NCBI GenBank assembly: GCA_036873755.1
Contig: JAVTVY010025243.1
Span: 41,317-105,316 of the forward strand
DNA length: 64,000 nt
Direction of reading: 5' to 3'
DNA from: Hanleya hanleyi
Lineage: Eukaryota > Mollusca > Polyplacophora > Lepidopleurida > Hanleyidae
In this document: positions 47,147 to 56,236 of the stretch, one piece after another
Layout of the letters: every line of letters starts with the position of its first letter
Numbering within the stretch: position 1 is the stretch's first letter
The notes under the pieces: model-generated
Database searches by the model: none
The model's input: only the letters and a program-made list of their open reading frames with translations
What the model was told of the DNA's origin: nothing
Made by a program: the position numbers and the translations under genes

Positions 47147-47492
47147 CACTCTCAGAAATATTCAGGGTATAATCCTGAATGGATCAGGCTGCACATCCAC
47201 AACTCAATTTCAGGGATTTTACCTGAAATCCAGGGATAATTTCCTGAATTCAGAAAAAAAGATACCTGAATGAGAGGATTTTCCCTGAAATTCAGGCAAA
47301 TTTATCACCCTGATTAGTAAGTTTCCGACCCTATTCAGGTACGTAAAATTCAGGTAATTTAGCTTTTATTCAGGGATGATATACCTGAATTTCAGGAAAT
47401 TATCCCTGAATTTCATGTAAAATCCCTGAAATTGAGTTGTGGATGTGCAGCCTGATCTATTCAGGATTATTCCCTGAATATTTCTGAGAGTG
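47147..47492. mobile_element. MITE, 346 bp, TA target duplication
   Basis: Ends CACTCTCAGAAATATTCAGG and its inverse, flanked by TA (47145-47146 and 47493-47494). The arms continue inward as inverted copies for ~100 bp, with repeated CCTGAA/TTCAGG words. Tc1/mariner-type MITE, non-coding. Confidence 0.8.
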
Positions 47493-49534
47493 TACCTAAC
47501 TAACTCACTCGTTCCTCACTCGCTCAGTCAGTCACTCACTCAGTATTTACTATGTTCCATGCAAGGGTGGTAACTCTACCATAGTAGACAGACTCAAAAT
47601 ATCTTACCTACAATACACTTTGGCACATGCCTGATTCCAGAAGTCTCGTTTAGTGAAACGCCGATGTCATCCCTGTCCTTCTCGGCAGAGCGTTTCATTT
47701 TTTTCAGTTACATATGCGCAATCCATCCATCAGACCCCGCCCGACACCACCCCAGTTTTATTCTGCATCACGTGAGTTTCAATACGACATCATGTAAGAC
47801 ACATTTGAACCATATATGGCCCGTAGGTCGCATAAACACTCCCATGCGCATCTCACCCCGGGTGAGAGTGTACAGCGCTTTTGGCCGGCGCCCGAGGCCG
47901 AACGGCAGGCGCCCGAGCAATTGGTCTGGGTGCACATGATAAATGTACTCTTACTTCCTGCGAATCGTTTTCTTGCAGATATTAAAGGTCAGTACACTTC
48001 TCAAATAGTATAGCTTGTAGATACGACGAACATTTTCTTGGAATATAGCCTATGAACTGCACGTTTATCATTTATTCATCGACGGACTGCATTTTTCTGG
48101 GCAACAGCCAAGGAAATAACCCTTACATCTGCATACGTATTGCTGATAACCTCAAGTCTTGCATATGTTTTGAGGCCACCATTAGTTGATTATATGTATA
48201 AATATCTACCCTTTCGGGATACAAGTTTTCATATGGGAGAGGTTTATTGTAAGCCTGTCCCAAGTATGTCCCGGAGTCCGGCGCCCGAGTAAGAACTTCG
48301 GCGCCCGAGCAACTGAATTCCGGCGCCCGAGTAGTAATCGTCTAGTGTGCGTCTGACGCCCGAGTTCAAAGCCAAGTATTTACCAAATATGGACACATTT
48401 TTTACATTTGCAGCAATTTTTTTGTCAAAATTCAATAGGTAATCATGCGCAACTAACATCTATGACCTATATGACAAGATCGAGTTGTTTATATGCTGTC
48501 TCTCTTCAGCACATGTTTTTTTTATTCCATTGCCTGATCAGGATGAATAATTACATTACTGGTATTCGGCATTATTTTCAGGTGACATACATGTAGGACA
48601 CCACGGCCGGAATCGTTTGCTACTACTGTACACAACTTGAAACGTTCGTCGAGATTATTGACCATTCAGTGGTGCTGAATTAGGTGCTTCTTCTTCGTGA
48701 CTAACATTTAAAATGAACGATTCGTCGACTGCTGATATATCCATCTGAAAATAACACTTGATTATTCTATGCACTCATATATAAGGTTAAATGTATAGCT
48801 ACCAATAGAGCAATCTAGGAAAACCAAGATGGTAAATCAGGGGAATACCATCTAGACGTAACGCTATGAAAACTTCGTGCGAAATGTTCGCTGATATTCT
48901 GTGAGAAGCCAATCACGACCATTTCTGACTTTTCTCTCTGTCACAATGATTGACGTTTACTTCACGGAGATTAACATCTCGCGCGGCACAATCTTTTGAT
49001 ATTTTCTACCCCTTAACAAAGTCAGACTTTTCGGCGGGAGTAAACTCTTTGATCTTCTCGGATCTGTCTGGAAATGATGCCATATTTGGATACTGTTTCC
49101 CGATAATGCTTATATATTTGTCCACTGGCTGCTGTGTGTAATTACTGTGGGCGTGATTTCAACAAGCTAGCCACCTGATTGGCTAACAGATGTAGATTCA
49201 GATTCGCATGGGATTTTTATAGGACTGAATTCAGATATAATATTCCGTGATATTATATCTGAGTTTACTGAGATTGCCAATAGAGGAAAGTAAATTGTCA
49301 ACATGCATATTCATTGGCGTAACTAGGCGGGGTGGGGGTGCGGGGGGTGCGATCGCATCCCAATTTTTGGGTACTGGTACATTTTTTTCCATGGAATACT
49401 GTACCTTTTTATCATCATTCGGTTTTATTTTCTGTTTTTACTCAATAATAACCGAAAAGATGGTTAAGGACTCAGAGATAACCAGCTAGAAATGTTCAAA
49501 GTAATCGCCGAGAAGCTCTCTACGGGCGTCTGTA
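47493..49534. other. Host-type DNA with GGCGCCCGAG repeats
   Basis: Six GGCGCCCGAG-like words cluster at 47885-47920 and 48278-48365. A perfect 11-bp hairpin (CAGATATAATA / TATTATATCTG) lies at 49232-49261. No gene recognised. Confidence 0.4.
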
Positions 49535-51413
49535 AGTAGTATAGAGCGATTTCGAGCCAACTTGACCTCAGAAATTTGCATAATTTGTGGCGGTCACGTG
49601 GCGGAGAGAGAGGTCAAGTGCAGTATAGTTCCGGCAGGATGACCAAAAGCTACCTCTAACACAGGAGAGTTCCAATTGCTGCAGGGGATGTATTCAGGAT
49701 GTATTCATCCGCGGTGATGCGGTCTGGCCGCGGTTTTGGCGGTGATTCGGTCTCGGGGAAAAAGCTTCCGCGGAGAAAAAGTAGTCCCTAGATAAAATGG
49801 TCCGATGGGGTCGAGTGAGGTATCAAAGTGAAGCTTATGTGAAGGGGCATCTAATGGGCTGGGTGTGGGGTTGAACTATCGGCATTCTGCGCATGCGCGG
49901 TGGCCGAAGGGTATGAAAATAGACGTTTTGGAGCCAGGGGAGCCCCTAATGGTCCAATGGGATCGAGTGAGGTATCAAAGTGAAGCTTATGTGAAGGGGC
50001 ATCTGATGGGCTGGGTGTGGGGTTGAACTATCAGCATTCTGCGCATGCGCGGTGGCCCAAGGGTATGAAAATAGACATTTTGGAGCTAGGGGAGTTACTC
50101 ATGGTGCAATGGGGTCGAGTGAGGTATCCAAGTGAAGCTTATGTGAAGGGGCATCTGACTGGACTAGCGGCTCGAGCGTTGTCACCATTCTGCGCATGCG
50201 CATAGACGTTTTGGGATGTAGGGGAGCCCCTAATGGTCCAATGGGGTCGAGTGAGGTATCCAAGTGAAGCCTAGGTGAAGGGGCATCTGATGAGTTGGGT
50301 GTGCGGTAGGAATATCATTCTGCGCATGCGCAGATGCAATGCGGAGCTCTCGTCCAATCAGAAGCGAGTATTTCAAATCCGTCACACAGCACTCGTCCAA
50401 TCAGAAGCGAGTATTTTGACCCGGTGCATTATGGGGCATATCCAAGATGGCGGCACGTATGTTCAAGATGGCGGCACATCCGGTGTCGAAAACTGGCCAT
50501 TTTATCTGGATGTGGTCACCTAGTGTCGAAAACTGGACCCTGTATGGGTCCCGCTAGACGTTTTGGGAGCTAGGGGAGTTACTCATGGTCCGATGGGGTC
50601 GAGTGAGGTATCCAAGTGAAGCTTATGTGAAGGGGCATCTGACTGGACTAGCGGCTCGGGCGTTGTCACGATTCTGCGCATGCGCGTAGACGTTTTGGGA
50701 TGATGGGGAGTCCCTAATGATCCAATGGGGTATCAAAGTGAAGCTTATGTGAAGGGGCATCTAATGGGCTGGGTGTGCGGTAGGAATATCATTCTGCGCA
50801 TGCGCAGATGCAATGCGGAGCTCTCGTCCAATCAGAAGCGAGTATTTCAAATCCGCCACGGAGCTCTCGTCCAATCAGAAGCGAGTATTTTGATCCCGGT
50901 GCATTACGGGACATATCCAAGATGGCGGCACGTATGTTCAAGATGGCGGCACATCCGGTGTCGAAAACTGGCCATTTTATCGGGATGTGGTCACCTAGTG
51001 TCGAAAACTGGACCCTGTATGGGTCCCGCTAGACGTTTTGGAGCTAGGGGAGCCATGAATGGTCCAATGGGGTCGAGTGAGGTATCAAAGTGAAGCATTC
51101 GTGAAGGGGCATCTGATGGGCTGGGTGTGGGGTTGAAATAGCGGCATTCTGCGCATGCGCAGTCTGGCCGTAGTATAGGGGAGTTACTCATGGGTCGATG
51201 GGATCGAGTGAGGTATCCATGTGAAGCCTAGGTGAGGGAGTTACACTAGGGTGTCGTTTCCATTCTGCTGCGCAGGTCACGTGGGGGGTTGACACGTCCG
51301 TATGTTCAACCTCCGGGTTTTGTTTTTTCCCGGCCCGGCCCGGCCCGGCCCGGCCCGGCCCGGCCCCCCAGCGCGAGCGGCGCGCGCGAGTTCTCCGGAA
51401 GTGCGCGTCATCA
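49535..51413. repeat. E2 left terminal inverted repeat
   Basis: Starts with 260 bp that recall the E1 end (GGTCACGTGG, AGTTCCGGCA, TCCGCGGA.AAAGTAGTCCC). It continues with eight tandem units of ~130-350 bp beginning near ATGGGGTCGAGTGAGGTATC. Seven units carry a TGCGCATGCGC palindrome; two longer units carry CCAATCAGAAGCGAGTATTT and paired AAGATGGCGGC words. The inner end is a (CCCGG)n tract and GTTCTCCGGAAGTGCGCGTC. Confidence 0.85.
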
Positions 51414-51524
51414 CGCGGATGAATGTGGGATCTGTATTATGCAATCGGATAGCGGTTGTCGTGAAAAAAAAGACAACAAGTTTAGCAATGTTTATATAGT
51501 TTATTACCCCCAATGTTACATCAT

Positions 51525-51556
51525 ACCCAGGCTTGGGGGAGCCGCCCTGGGTATGT
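51525..51556. terminator. Perfect hairpin in 3' region of the minus-strand gene pair
   Basis: CATACCCAGG and CCTGGGTATG form a 10-bp stem around a 14-nt G-rich loop. It lies ~145 bp past the minus-strand stop at 51699, between two minus-strand AATAAA words (near 51602 and 51500). It may mark a transcript end. Confidence 0.45.
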
Positions 51557-51698
51557 TTAGTATGTTCACAGCAAAACAAATTGAAATATCAAACACCATG
51601 TTTTATTATTTAACACATTGTCACATTAGGTACAAGTGTTTACTGAGCTCAAGTCAGCGAGTAGCATGTAGACATAGAGTGTGTGTACGGCATGATAT

Positions 51699-52286
51699 TC
51701 ACCAGTGCACGGGTGACGCATTCAACCGATGGGGGTGATCGGTCAGCTTGGTAAGGAAAAACGTGACACTGGTTACCCTCTCTACCACCCATTGAATGTT
51801 GGGGCGTTGACGATGCGCCCATCTCAAGGCATCCACGGTGTCCAGTATCTCCAGCATCGTCTCTAGTGACCCCCGGTTAATGATGGTGACCGGCTGGTCA
51901 AACACATGGTTGTTGGCACTGGGATAATAATACTGTAACTGGTCCGTCTTTTTGTGACGTAAGATGTACCCGAAAGCGACATTCAATTTAAAGGCCGTAG
52001 TTTGATCGTTGAAGATGGCTTCCACGTAGCTGCGTAGACAGGTGCGGTTGGTCAGACGCTTGTAATTGTAGATATCTTGAGGGTGGAAACAGTACCGTGT
52101 CATGGACCAATGGCGCCGATCGATGTCACTGATTGGATGGTTGTCCTGTAAGAGATCGCTAGGAACATTTATGGGCTCCACCAGAAAATGTTCGATGTTG
52201 TCAGGACTCGAAACCGTAACGCTGGGGTCCAGCTGGATATTCAGGCTCTTCAGAACTGTGGGTATAGGCGGGTTCTCCGTCGTCAT
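51699..52286 (-). CDS. Conserved Polinton-associated protein of unknown function
   Basis: 195 aa. Visible blocks are DIDRRHWSMTRYCFHPQDIY, YNYKRLTNRT, AFKLNVAFGYILRHKKT, YYYPSANNHVFDQPVTIINR and a C-terminal NIQWVVERVTSVTFF. Three decayed copies of its second half in E0 show that it is a stable part of this lineage. Its ATG overlaps the stop of the zinc-finger ORF (ATGA), so the two are either translated in series or were one protein before a frameshift. In other elements I recall similar proteins following zinc fingers, but I cannot assign a reaction. Confidence 0.7.
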   Translation of the reverse strand: MTTENPPIPTVLKSLNIQLDPSVTVSSPDNIEHFLVEPINVPSDLLQDNHPISDIDRRHWSMTRYCFHPQDIYNYKRLTNRTCLRSYVEAIFNDQTTAFKLNVAFGYILRHKKTDQLQYYYPSANNHVFDQPVTIINRGSLETMLEILDTVDALRWAHRQRPNIQWVVERVTSVTFFLTKLTDHPHRLNASPVHW

Positions 52287-52540
52287 CGCATCACCAGTGG
52301 CGTTCGTCTCCCCGGGCTTATCTTCACTGGGTCTGACCTTCCGTGGCTCCTCTTCAGTAGGAGGTTGTCGTACATGCTCATGGGCATTGAACGTTCATGG
52401 CGCAGTAAAGCATCTTCCCGATTAAATGACCGTGCGCAGGTTATACAAGTATACCGTCCGCCGTTGTGGATGGAGGACTCGTGGCGTCGCAAATCTTCTG
52501 GGCGAGTAAACTGCTTCTGGCAAGTTGTGCAAGTGAACAT
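52283..52540 (-). CDS. C2H2 zinc-finger protein
   Basis: 85 aa. Finger 1 uses Cys4, Cys7, His20 and His25 (MFTCTTCQKQF...LRRHESSIH). Finger 2 has Cys32, Cys35 and His48 but Met where the last His is expected. The basic tail KRSHGRSD follows. Probably a DNA-binding regulator of the element. The start is fixed by a TATAAAAG box 47 bp upstream and by the E0 remnant starting at the same residue. It shares ATGA with the next gene, so it may be the N-terminal part of one zinc-finger/unknown-domain protein. Confidence 0.75.
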   Translation of the reverse strand: MFTCTTCQKQFTRPEDLRRHESSIHNGGRYTCITCARSFNREDALLRHERSMPMSMYDNLLLKRSHGRSDPVKISPGRRTPLVMR

Positions 52541-52586
52541 CTTGATGGCTGACAGAGTGTCTGATGAAACGGCCAGGCCGCTTCCC

Positions 52587-52593
52587 TTTTATA
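52587..52593 (-). promoter_or_regulatory. TATA box of the zinc-finger gene
   Basis: CTATAAAAGG on the minus strand, 47 bp before the ATG. The decayed E0 gene keeps CTATAAAGG at the equivalent place, next to the same GCTAGC words. Confidence 0.7.
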
Positions 52594-52599
52594 GCACGC

Positions 52600-53020
52600 T
52601 AGCTGGTAATCTATTTTTAGCACACTCTATCCCAAGTCGAGGATCGAGACTGGTGTACTGGTGTACGGCTGAGCCGCATTGCGCGCGCGCGCATGAAGAC
52701 CCTCATACATACCTCAATGCAGGCGCAGACGCGAAGTGCCCGGATGTAAAAATGACGTCACTTCCGGTTTGGGTGAATGGAGCGTGACCTTTGGACATGT
52801 CCAGACTTGTCTGACCGCCATTGTGGGAAAATGGCGGATAATGGCGGCTAATGGCGGAAGGTGGCCGCCATTGTGGGAAAATTCCTATGATGTTCACGCA
52901 TAATAAAAGGATTGATCTGTAATCTGTGTTGTTGTTGTTGCTCTCTATTTTGGACTAACCCATCAGAATAGTACGTATCACGGACTACACCCGTAGAGCT
53001 AGGCGCGCATGTGTGACATG
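52600..53020. promoter_or_regulatory. Divergent intergenic region of E2
   Basis: Separates the minus and plus gene blocks. Holds a (CG)n run at 52680-52692, TGACGTCACTTCCGG (52752-52766, CRE next to ETS), a cluster of GCCGCCATT / AATGGCGG words (52812-52872) resembling YY1 sites, and an AATAAAA (52901). Confidence 0.5.
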
Positions 53021-53023
53021 GTC

Positions 53024-53030
53024 TATAAAA
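53024..53030 (+). promoter_or_regulatory. TATA box for 53077 gene
   Basis: TATAAAA, 46 bp before the ATG at 53077, same spacing class as the other early-block genes. Confidence 0.65.
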
Positions 53031-53076
53031 CACGTCTCTCGGGATCACACACCTTCATTTCTACGGTTGCAGAGCC

Positions 53077-53403
53077 ATGACGGAGATCCAGCCCTGTGCG
53101 ACTCGCATTTTACAGCATGCCACCGCGGTGAATTCATTCACGGGTTACCGAGCAGTGGTCCGGTCCATGTTTGCAGATGGCGACGACAACGAGGGGCGAC
53201 GCCAGATCCTGAACGAGTTCACAGAAGCGGTCCTCGACAGAGTGCACTCGATGGAGAGGTGTGCCATCACTCACCACTACTGGACTATGACAGCCATCCT
53301 TGATGCTCGGGCTATGGACCAGGAGCGCTCACGCCGGAACCAGCGCCGGCTGGTTGGCCTCACACTAGTCTGTGCCCTATTGACCCTGGCGCAGTGGTAT
53401 TGA
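53077..53403 (+). CDS. Small tail-anchored protein, unknown
   Basis: 108 aa, mostly helical and charged (EGRRQILNEFTEAVLDRV), then a basic cluster (RSRRNQRR) and a C-terminal hydrophobic stretch LVGLTLVCALLTLAQWY that looks like a tail anchor. No family recognised. Tail-anchored small proteins of DNA viruses can act on host membranes or apoptosis, but nothing here proves that. First gene of the plus block, with its own TATA box. Confidence 0.6.
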   Translation: MTEIQPCATRILQHATAVNSFTGYRAVVRSMFADGDDNEGRRQILNEFTEAVLDRVHSMERCAITHHYWTMTAILDARAMDQERSRRNQRRLVGLTLVCALLTLAQWY

Positions 53404-53413
53404 CAGTGGGGAC

Positions 53414-53420
53414 TATAAAT
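53414..53420 (+). promoter_or_regulatory. TATA box for 53472 gene
   Basis: TATAAAT 11 bp after the preceding stop and 52 bp before the ATG. Confidence 0.7.
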
Positions 53421-53471
53421 ACGAGGGTCAGACAGAGAGTGTGTCATTCACCGTTCGACATTGGACCAAGC

Positions 53472-53969
53472 ATGTCACCCGTCCTACGAGCCATCCTGCC
53501 CCTTACACCCCGGGTGGGGTTACACGTCTATGAAGATAAAGTCACCCTGGTGGAAGACCGTGGAGTTTGCTGGTCGCCCGCTGAGACCGTATCGAATACG
53601 ATGACGCTACACCGTGACGGCTGGACCAAATTTAAACGGGTGTTGAGCGGCGAGCTCGATGGACACGTCATCCACATAGACAATGCCATCTACGTATACC
53701 GTGGACCTTTCTTCCCACGTCTGGGCCGCTACCAAGATGCTACGCGAAGCTTCACACTAGACCCCGATCTGTGGACAGCCTTCGAGAACGTGGTGTCTAT
53801 CGTGGACCAGCTGTTTACACCGGACGAGCGGTCATCAGACGAGTTGGAGTGGGCTCGTGCCCTGAGAGAATCGGCGGCAGAACCCAATGAACAACTACAT
53901 GAACCCGACGACGACGATGCCATTGATTACCCGGCTACACTCAACCAGCCCAGTGACATGACCACCTGA
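53472..53969 (+). CDS. Small Polinton protein, paralogue 1
   Basis: 165 aa. Core: GLHVYEDKVTLVED, MTLHRDGWTKFKRVLSGELD, IHIDNAIYVYRGPFFPRL, FTLDPDLW and an acidic tail (EPDDDDAIDYP). It is the sister of the next gene (54044-54505); both have the W..FKRVLSGELDG block and an RSSDELEW/RSSDELDW motif. Two decayed copies lie in E0. The strand-rich core before W.KFK faintly recalls PC4-type single-strand DNA-binding proteins, but the match is too weak to name. Start chosen 52 bp after the TATA box. Confidence 0.75.
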   Translation: MSPVLRAILPLTPRVGLHVYEDKVTLVEDRGVCWSPAETVSNTMTLHRDGWTKFKRVLSGELDGHVIHIDNAIYVYRGPFFPRLGRYQDATRSFTLDPDLWTAFENVVSIVDQLFTPDERSSDELEWARALRESAAEPNEQLHEPDDDDAIDYPATLNQPSDMTT

Positions 53970-53996
53970 TCCTTTTGATCTCACGGGGTTGTCCCT

Positions 53997-54003
53997 TATA
54001 AAT
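53997..54003 (+). promoter_or_regulatory. TATA box for 54044 gene
   Basis: TATAAATACGGG, nearly the same word as the box before paralogue 1 (TATAAATACGAG), so the duplication included the promoter. Confidence 0.7.
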
Positions 54004-54043
54004 ACGGGAGACAGTCAACTCTGGTACCATTCACGTACTGACC

Positions 54044-54505
54044 ATGGCGGAGCATATGATACTGGCGTATCTCAGCTTGACCCCCGAGGTTTTCCTGCAC
54101 GTGTATGCGGATAAGGTCGATATCATGGAGGAGGTGGGAGACACGAACCCTACACAACCGTGCCCGGCTCACATTCGTCTGTCCCGAGAGGGCTGGACCA
54201 AATTCAAACGGGTGTTGTCTGGTGAACTGGACGGCGATCTCATCCACTTGTGTCACGATGTGTACATCCGACGCGGTCCTTTCTTTGCTCAATTGGCTCG
54301 GCTAGATGGGGGTACAGTGCATTTTACCCTTCACCCTGATCTATGGTCTGCATTGGAAGATGCCGTGGTAGATGTGGATGAAGTGCTTATCAAGCGGTCA
54401 TCAGACGAGTTGGACTGGTCATTGACCATGGACACTGTGAAAGCCAATGAAGAAAATCAGAAAGAAACTCCGGCCCAAGATATACCCGTTATAAATAAAC
54501 GATAG
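54044..54505 (+). CDS. Small Polinton protein, paralogue 2
   Basis: 153 aa. Blocks: VFLHVYADKVDIME, LSREGWTKFKRVLSGELDG, YIRRGPFFAQL, FTLHPDLWSALE and VDEVLIKRSSDELDW. It lacks the acidic DDDD tail of paralogue 1 and ends in a Lys/Glu-rich stretch. The TATA box of the integrase lies inside its last codons. Role unknown; the pair probably forms a homologous or heteromeric protein used early. Confidence 0.72.
   Translation: MAEHMILAYLSLTPEVFLHVYADKVDIMEEVGDTNPTQPCPAHIRLSREGWTKFKRVLSGELDGDLIHLCHDVYIRRGPFFAQLARLDGGTVHFTLHPDLWSALEDAVVDVDEVLIKRSSDELDWSLTMDTVKANEENQKETPAQDIPVINKR
54490..54497 (+). promoter_or_regulatory. TATA box for integrase
   Basis: TATAAATA within the 3' coding end of the preceding gene, 44 bp before the integrase ATG, which sits in a strong GCCACCATGA start context. 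Confidence 0.72.
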
Positions 54506-54533
54506 AGCCAGGGTGCATCATCATTGTGCCACC

Positions 54534-55607
54534 ATGAAGCGCTGGGAGAAGGTGTTGGATAACTTATACTACAGTCCCGACAGTCCGGCGGCCTATAGTG
54601 CATTGTCGGCTCTCTATCGAGCGGCCAAACCCCAGGGGATACAACGTGCCCAAGTCCGAGATTGGTTAAGAAGACAAGACACCTATACCTTACATCGATC
54701 TGTCCGTCGCCATTTTCTACGGAACCGGGTCATCGTGGGAGGAATAGATGCCCAGTGGCAAGCGGATTTGGTCGATATGAGCGCCTTTGCCAAACACAAC
54801 GATGAGAATCGGTATATCTTGACGTGCATCGATATCCTATCCAAGTATGCGTGGGTGGTACCCATCCGGACGAAAACGGGGGCAAATCTCATAGCGGCGT
54901 TCAAAGACATCTTCAAGACCGGGCGCAAACCTTTGTATTTGCAAACCGACGAAGGCACGGAATTCCTCAACAGACCGTTCCAAGCCTTTCTGAAAGCCCA
55001 GAAGGTGTTTTTCTTCCATACGTACAACGAGACCAAGGCTTCCGTGGTGGAAAGGTTCAACAGGACATTCAAAGGCCGCATGTATAAATATTTCACCTAT
55101 AAGAATACAAGGCGGTACATCGATGTTCTCCCGAAACTTGTGAGTGGTTACAATCGAGCCTATCACCGGAGTATAGAGAGAGCCCCCATTACCGTGACCC
55201 AACGCAATGAAGCCCAAGTCCGGCGTGTCTTGTACCCCAGGCCATCGCAGCGAACGTCGAAGGCGGTGTACAAGGTCGGGGACCCTGTACGGATCAGTAA
55301 AGTCAAGGGCAAGTTCGAGAAAAGTTACTTGCCCAACTGGAGCGATGAGCACTTCCTGATTAAACGGCGCCTACCCCGACAGCGGCGAGTCTATGAACTG
55401 GAAGATCTCCAAGGGGAAACGTTGCTGGCGACGTTTTACGAGACGGAATTACAGCCTGTTGTAAAAACACAGCAAGACTACTACACGGTGGAGCAGATTT
55501 TGAAAACGGAACGTCGACGTGGCAAACTGTTTCATTTCGTGAAATGGCAAGGTTGGCCCAGTTCCTTCAATTCCTGGGTCGCGGCCAACCAGGTGAAACG
55601 ACTATAA
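54534..55607 (+). CDS. Retrovirus-like integrase with chromodomain (Polinton INT)
   Basis: 357 aa from the ATG at 54534. Joins element ends to host DNA. The DDE core shows Asp78 (QWQADLVDM), Asp139 (LQTDEGTEF) and Glu173 (VVERFNRTFK). An SH3-like region follows (KVGDPVRISKVKGKFEKSY, ~247-266), then a C-terminal chromodomain (YYTVEQIL...FVKWQGWPSSFNSWV, ~316-350) that may steer insertion to marked chromatin. The frame is intact, unlike several late genes. I prefer this ATG to the one at 54513 because of the TATA box and start context. E0 has two fragments of the same gene. Confidence 0.92.
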   Translation: MKRWEKVLDNLYYSPDSPAAYSALSALYRAAKPQGIQRAQVRDWLRRQDTYTLHRSVRRHFLRNRVIVGGIDAQWQADLVDMSAFAKHNDENRYILTCIDILSKYAWVVPIRTKTGANLIAAFKDIFKTGRKPLYLQTDEGTEFLNRPFQAFLKAQKVFFFHTYNETKASVVERFNRTFKGRMYKYFTYKNTRRYIDVLPKLVSGYNRAYHRSIERAPITVTQRNEAQVRRVLYPRPSQRTSKAVYKVGDPVRISKVKGKFEKSYLPNWSDEHFLIKRRLPRQRRVYELEDLQGETLLATFYETELQPVVKTQQDYYTVEQILKTERRRGKLFHFVKWQGWPSSFNSWVAANQVKRL

Positions 55608-55608
55608 A
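55603..55608 (+). promoter_or_regulatory. TATA box overlapping the integrase stop
   Basis: TATAAA contains the TAA stop of the integrase (55605-55607). It lies 50 bp before the ATG of the membrane protein. Confidence 0.7.
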
Positions 55609-55657
55609 GCCAGACACCACTGCCGTCCTCCTTCATTCCACGTCCGACCACAGTGCT

Positions 55658-56236
55658 ATGGACAAACAGCAGCTGCCTCTGAAGACAGCGTCTCCCAAAA
55701 CGCGCAAAGCACAAGTGGGCTTTGGGGTGCTATTGCTAACCCTGCTGAGTGTGTTGTACGGAGGTGTGTTTTACGACGTAGCCTATGTCAGCACGTTACT
55801 TAACCAACTGAGAGCACCAGCCACCAGTGAAACCGGTCTACAGAGAGCACCAGTCGTATCGAGCCCAGTCACCACCACCACACCCCCTGTACAAGCCACA
55901 ACGAGTGTAAGCTCCACACCTACACCAAGTACGCCCACTACGTCTGAACACCCACCGGATTTCATCCCTCACAGTGAACCGACAACGACGGCCCACGTTG
56001 TACCCACCCCCATCATCATCCCTCGCAGTGAACAGACAACGACGACCGACGTTGTACCCACCACCACTCCAGTTCACTCGTACGAAATTTACAAGAGCGG
56101 GTTACCACGACAACGGATACACCTCGAACCATGGACCCTGGGTGGCAGCATCCCTTCACTTGCGTCATCGCAGGACCGACGGGTTCCGGCAAAACGCACT
56201 TCGTCAGGAAGCTCCTTCAACACACCGACAGCATGA
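55658..56236 (+). CDS. Type II membrane protein with mucin-like stalk
   Basis: 192 aa from the ATG 50 bp after the TATA box. A short basic N-terminus (PLKTASPKTRKAQ) is followed by one hydrophobic segment (VGFGVLLLTLLSVLYGGVF, ~20-38). Then comes a long Thr/Pro/Ser-rich stalk with repeats of SEPTTTAHVVPTP / SEQTTTTDVVPTT. This suggests an O-glycosylated surface or virion envelope-like protein. The last ~35 codons overlap the ATPase gene in another frame. No family recognised. Confidence 0.6.
   Translation: MDKQQLPLKTASPKTRKAQVGFGVLLLTLLSVLYGGVFYDVAYVSTLLNQLRAPATSETGLQRAPVVSSPVTTTTPPVQATTSVSSTPTPSTPTTSEHPPDFIPHSEPTTTAHVVPTPIIIPRSEQTTTTDVVPTTTPVHSYEIYKSGLPRQRIHLEPWTLGGSIPSLASSQDRRVPAKRTSSGSSFNTPTA

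Noticed and set aside
49799..51230. Evenly repeated units considered as a CRISPR array
   Set aside because: Units are long (130-350 bp), imperfect, inside TIRs of an animal transposon, and have no short repeat/spacer pattern.
52600..53020. Searched for a DNA polymerase B remnant
   Set aside because: No frame shows polymerase motifs; the region is regulatory in appearance.
55544..55657. Upstream extension of the membrane protein from 55544
   Set aside because: It overlaps the integrase chromodomain in another frame; the TATA box at 55603 places the transcript start after it.
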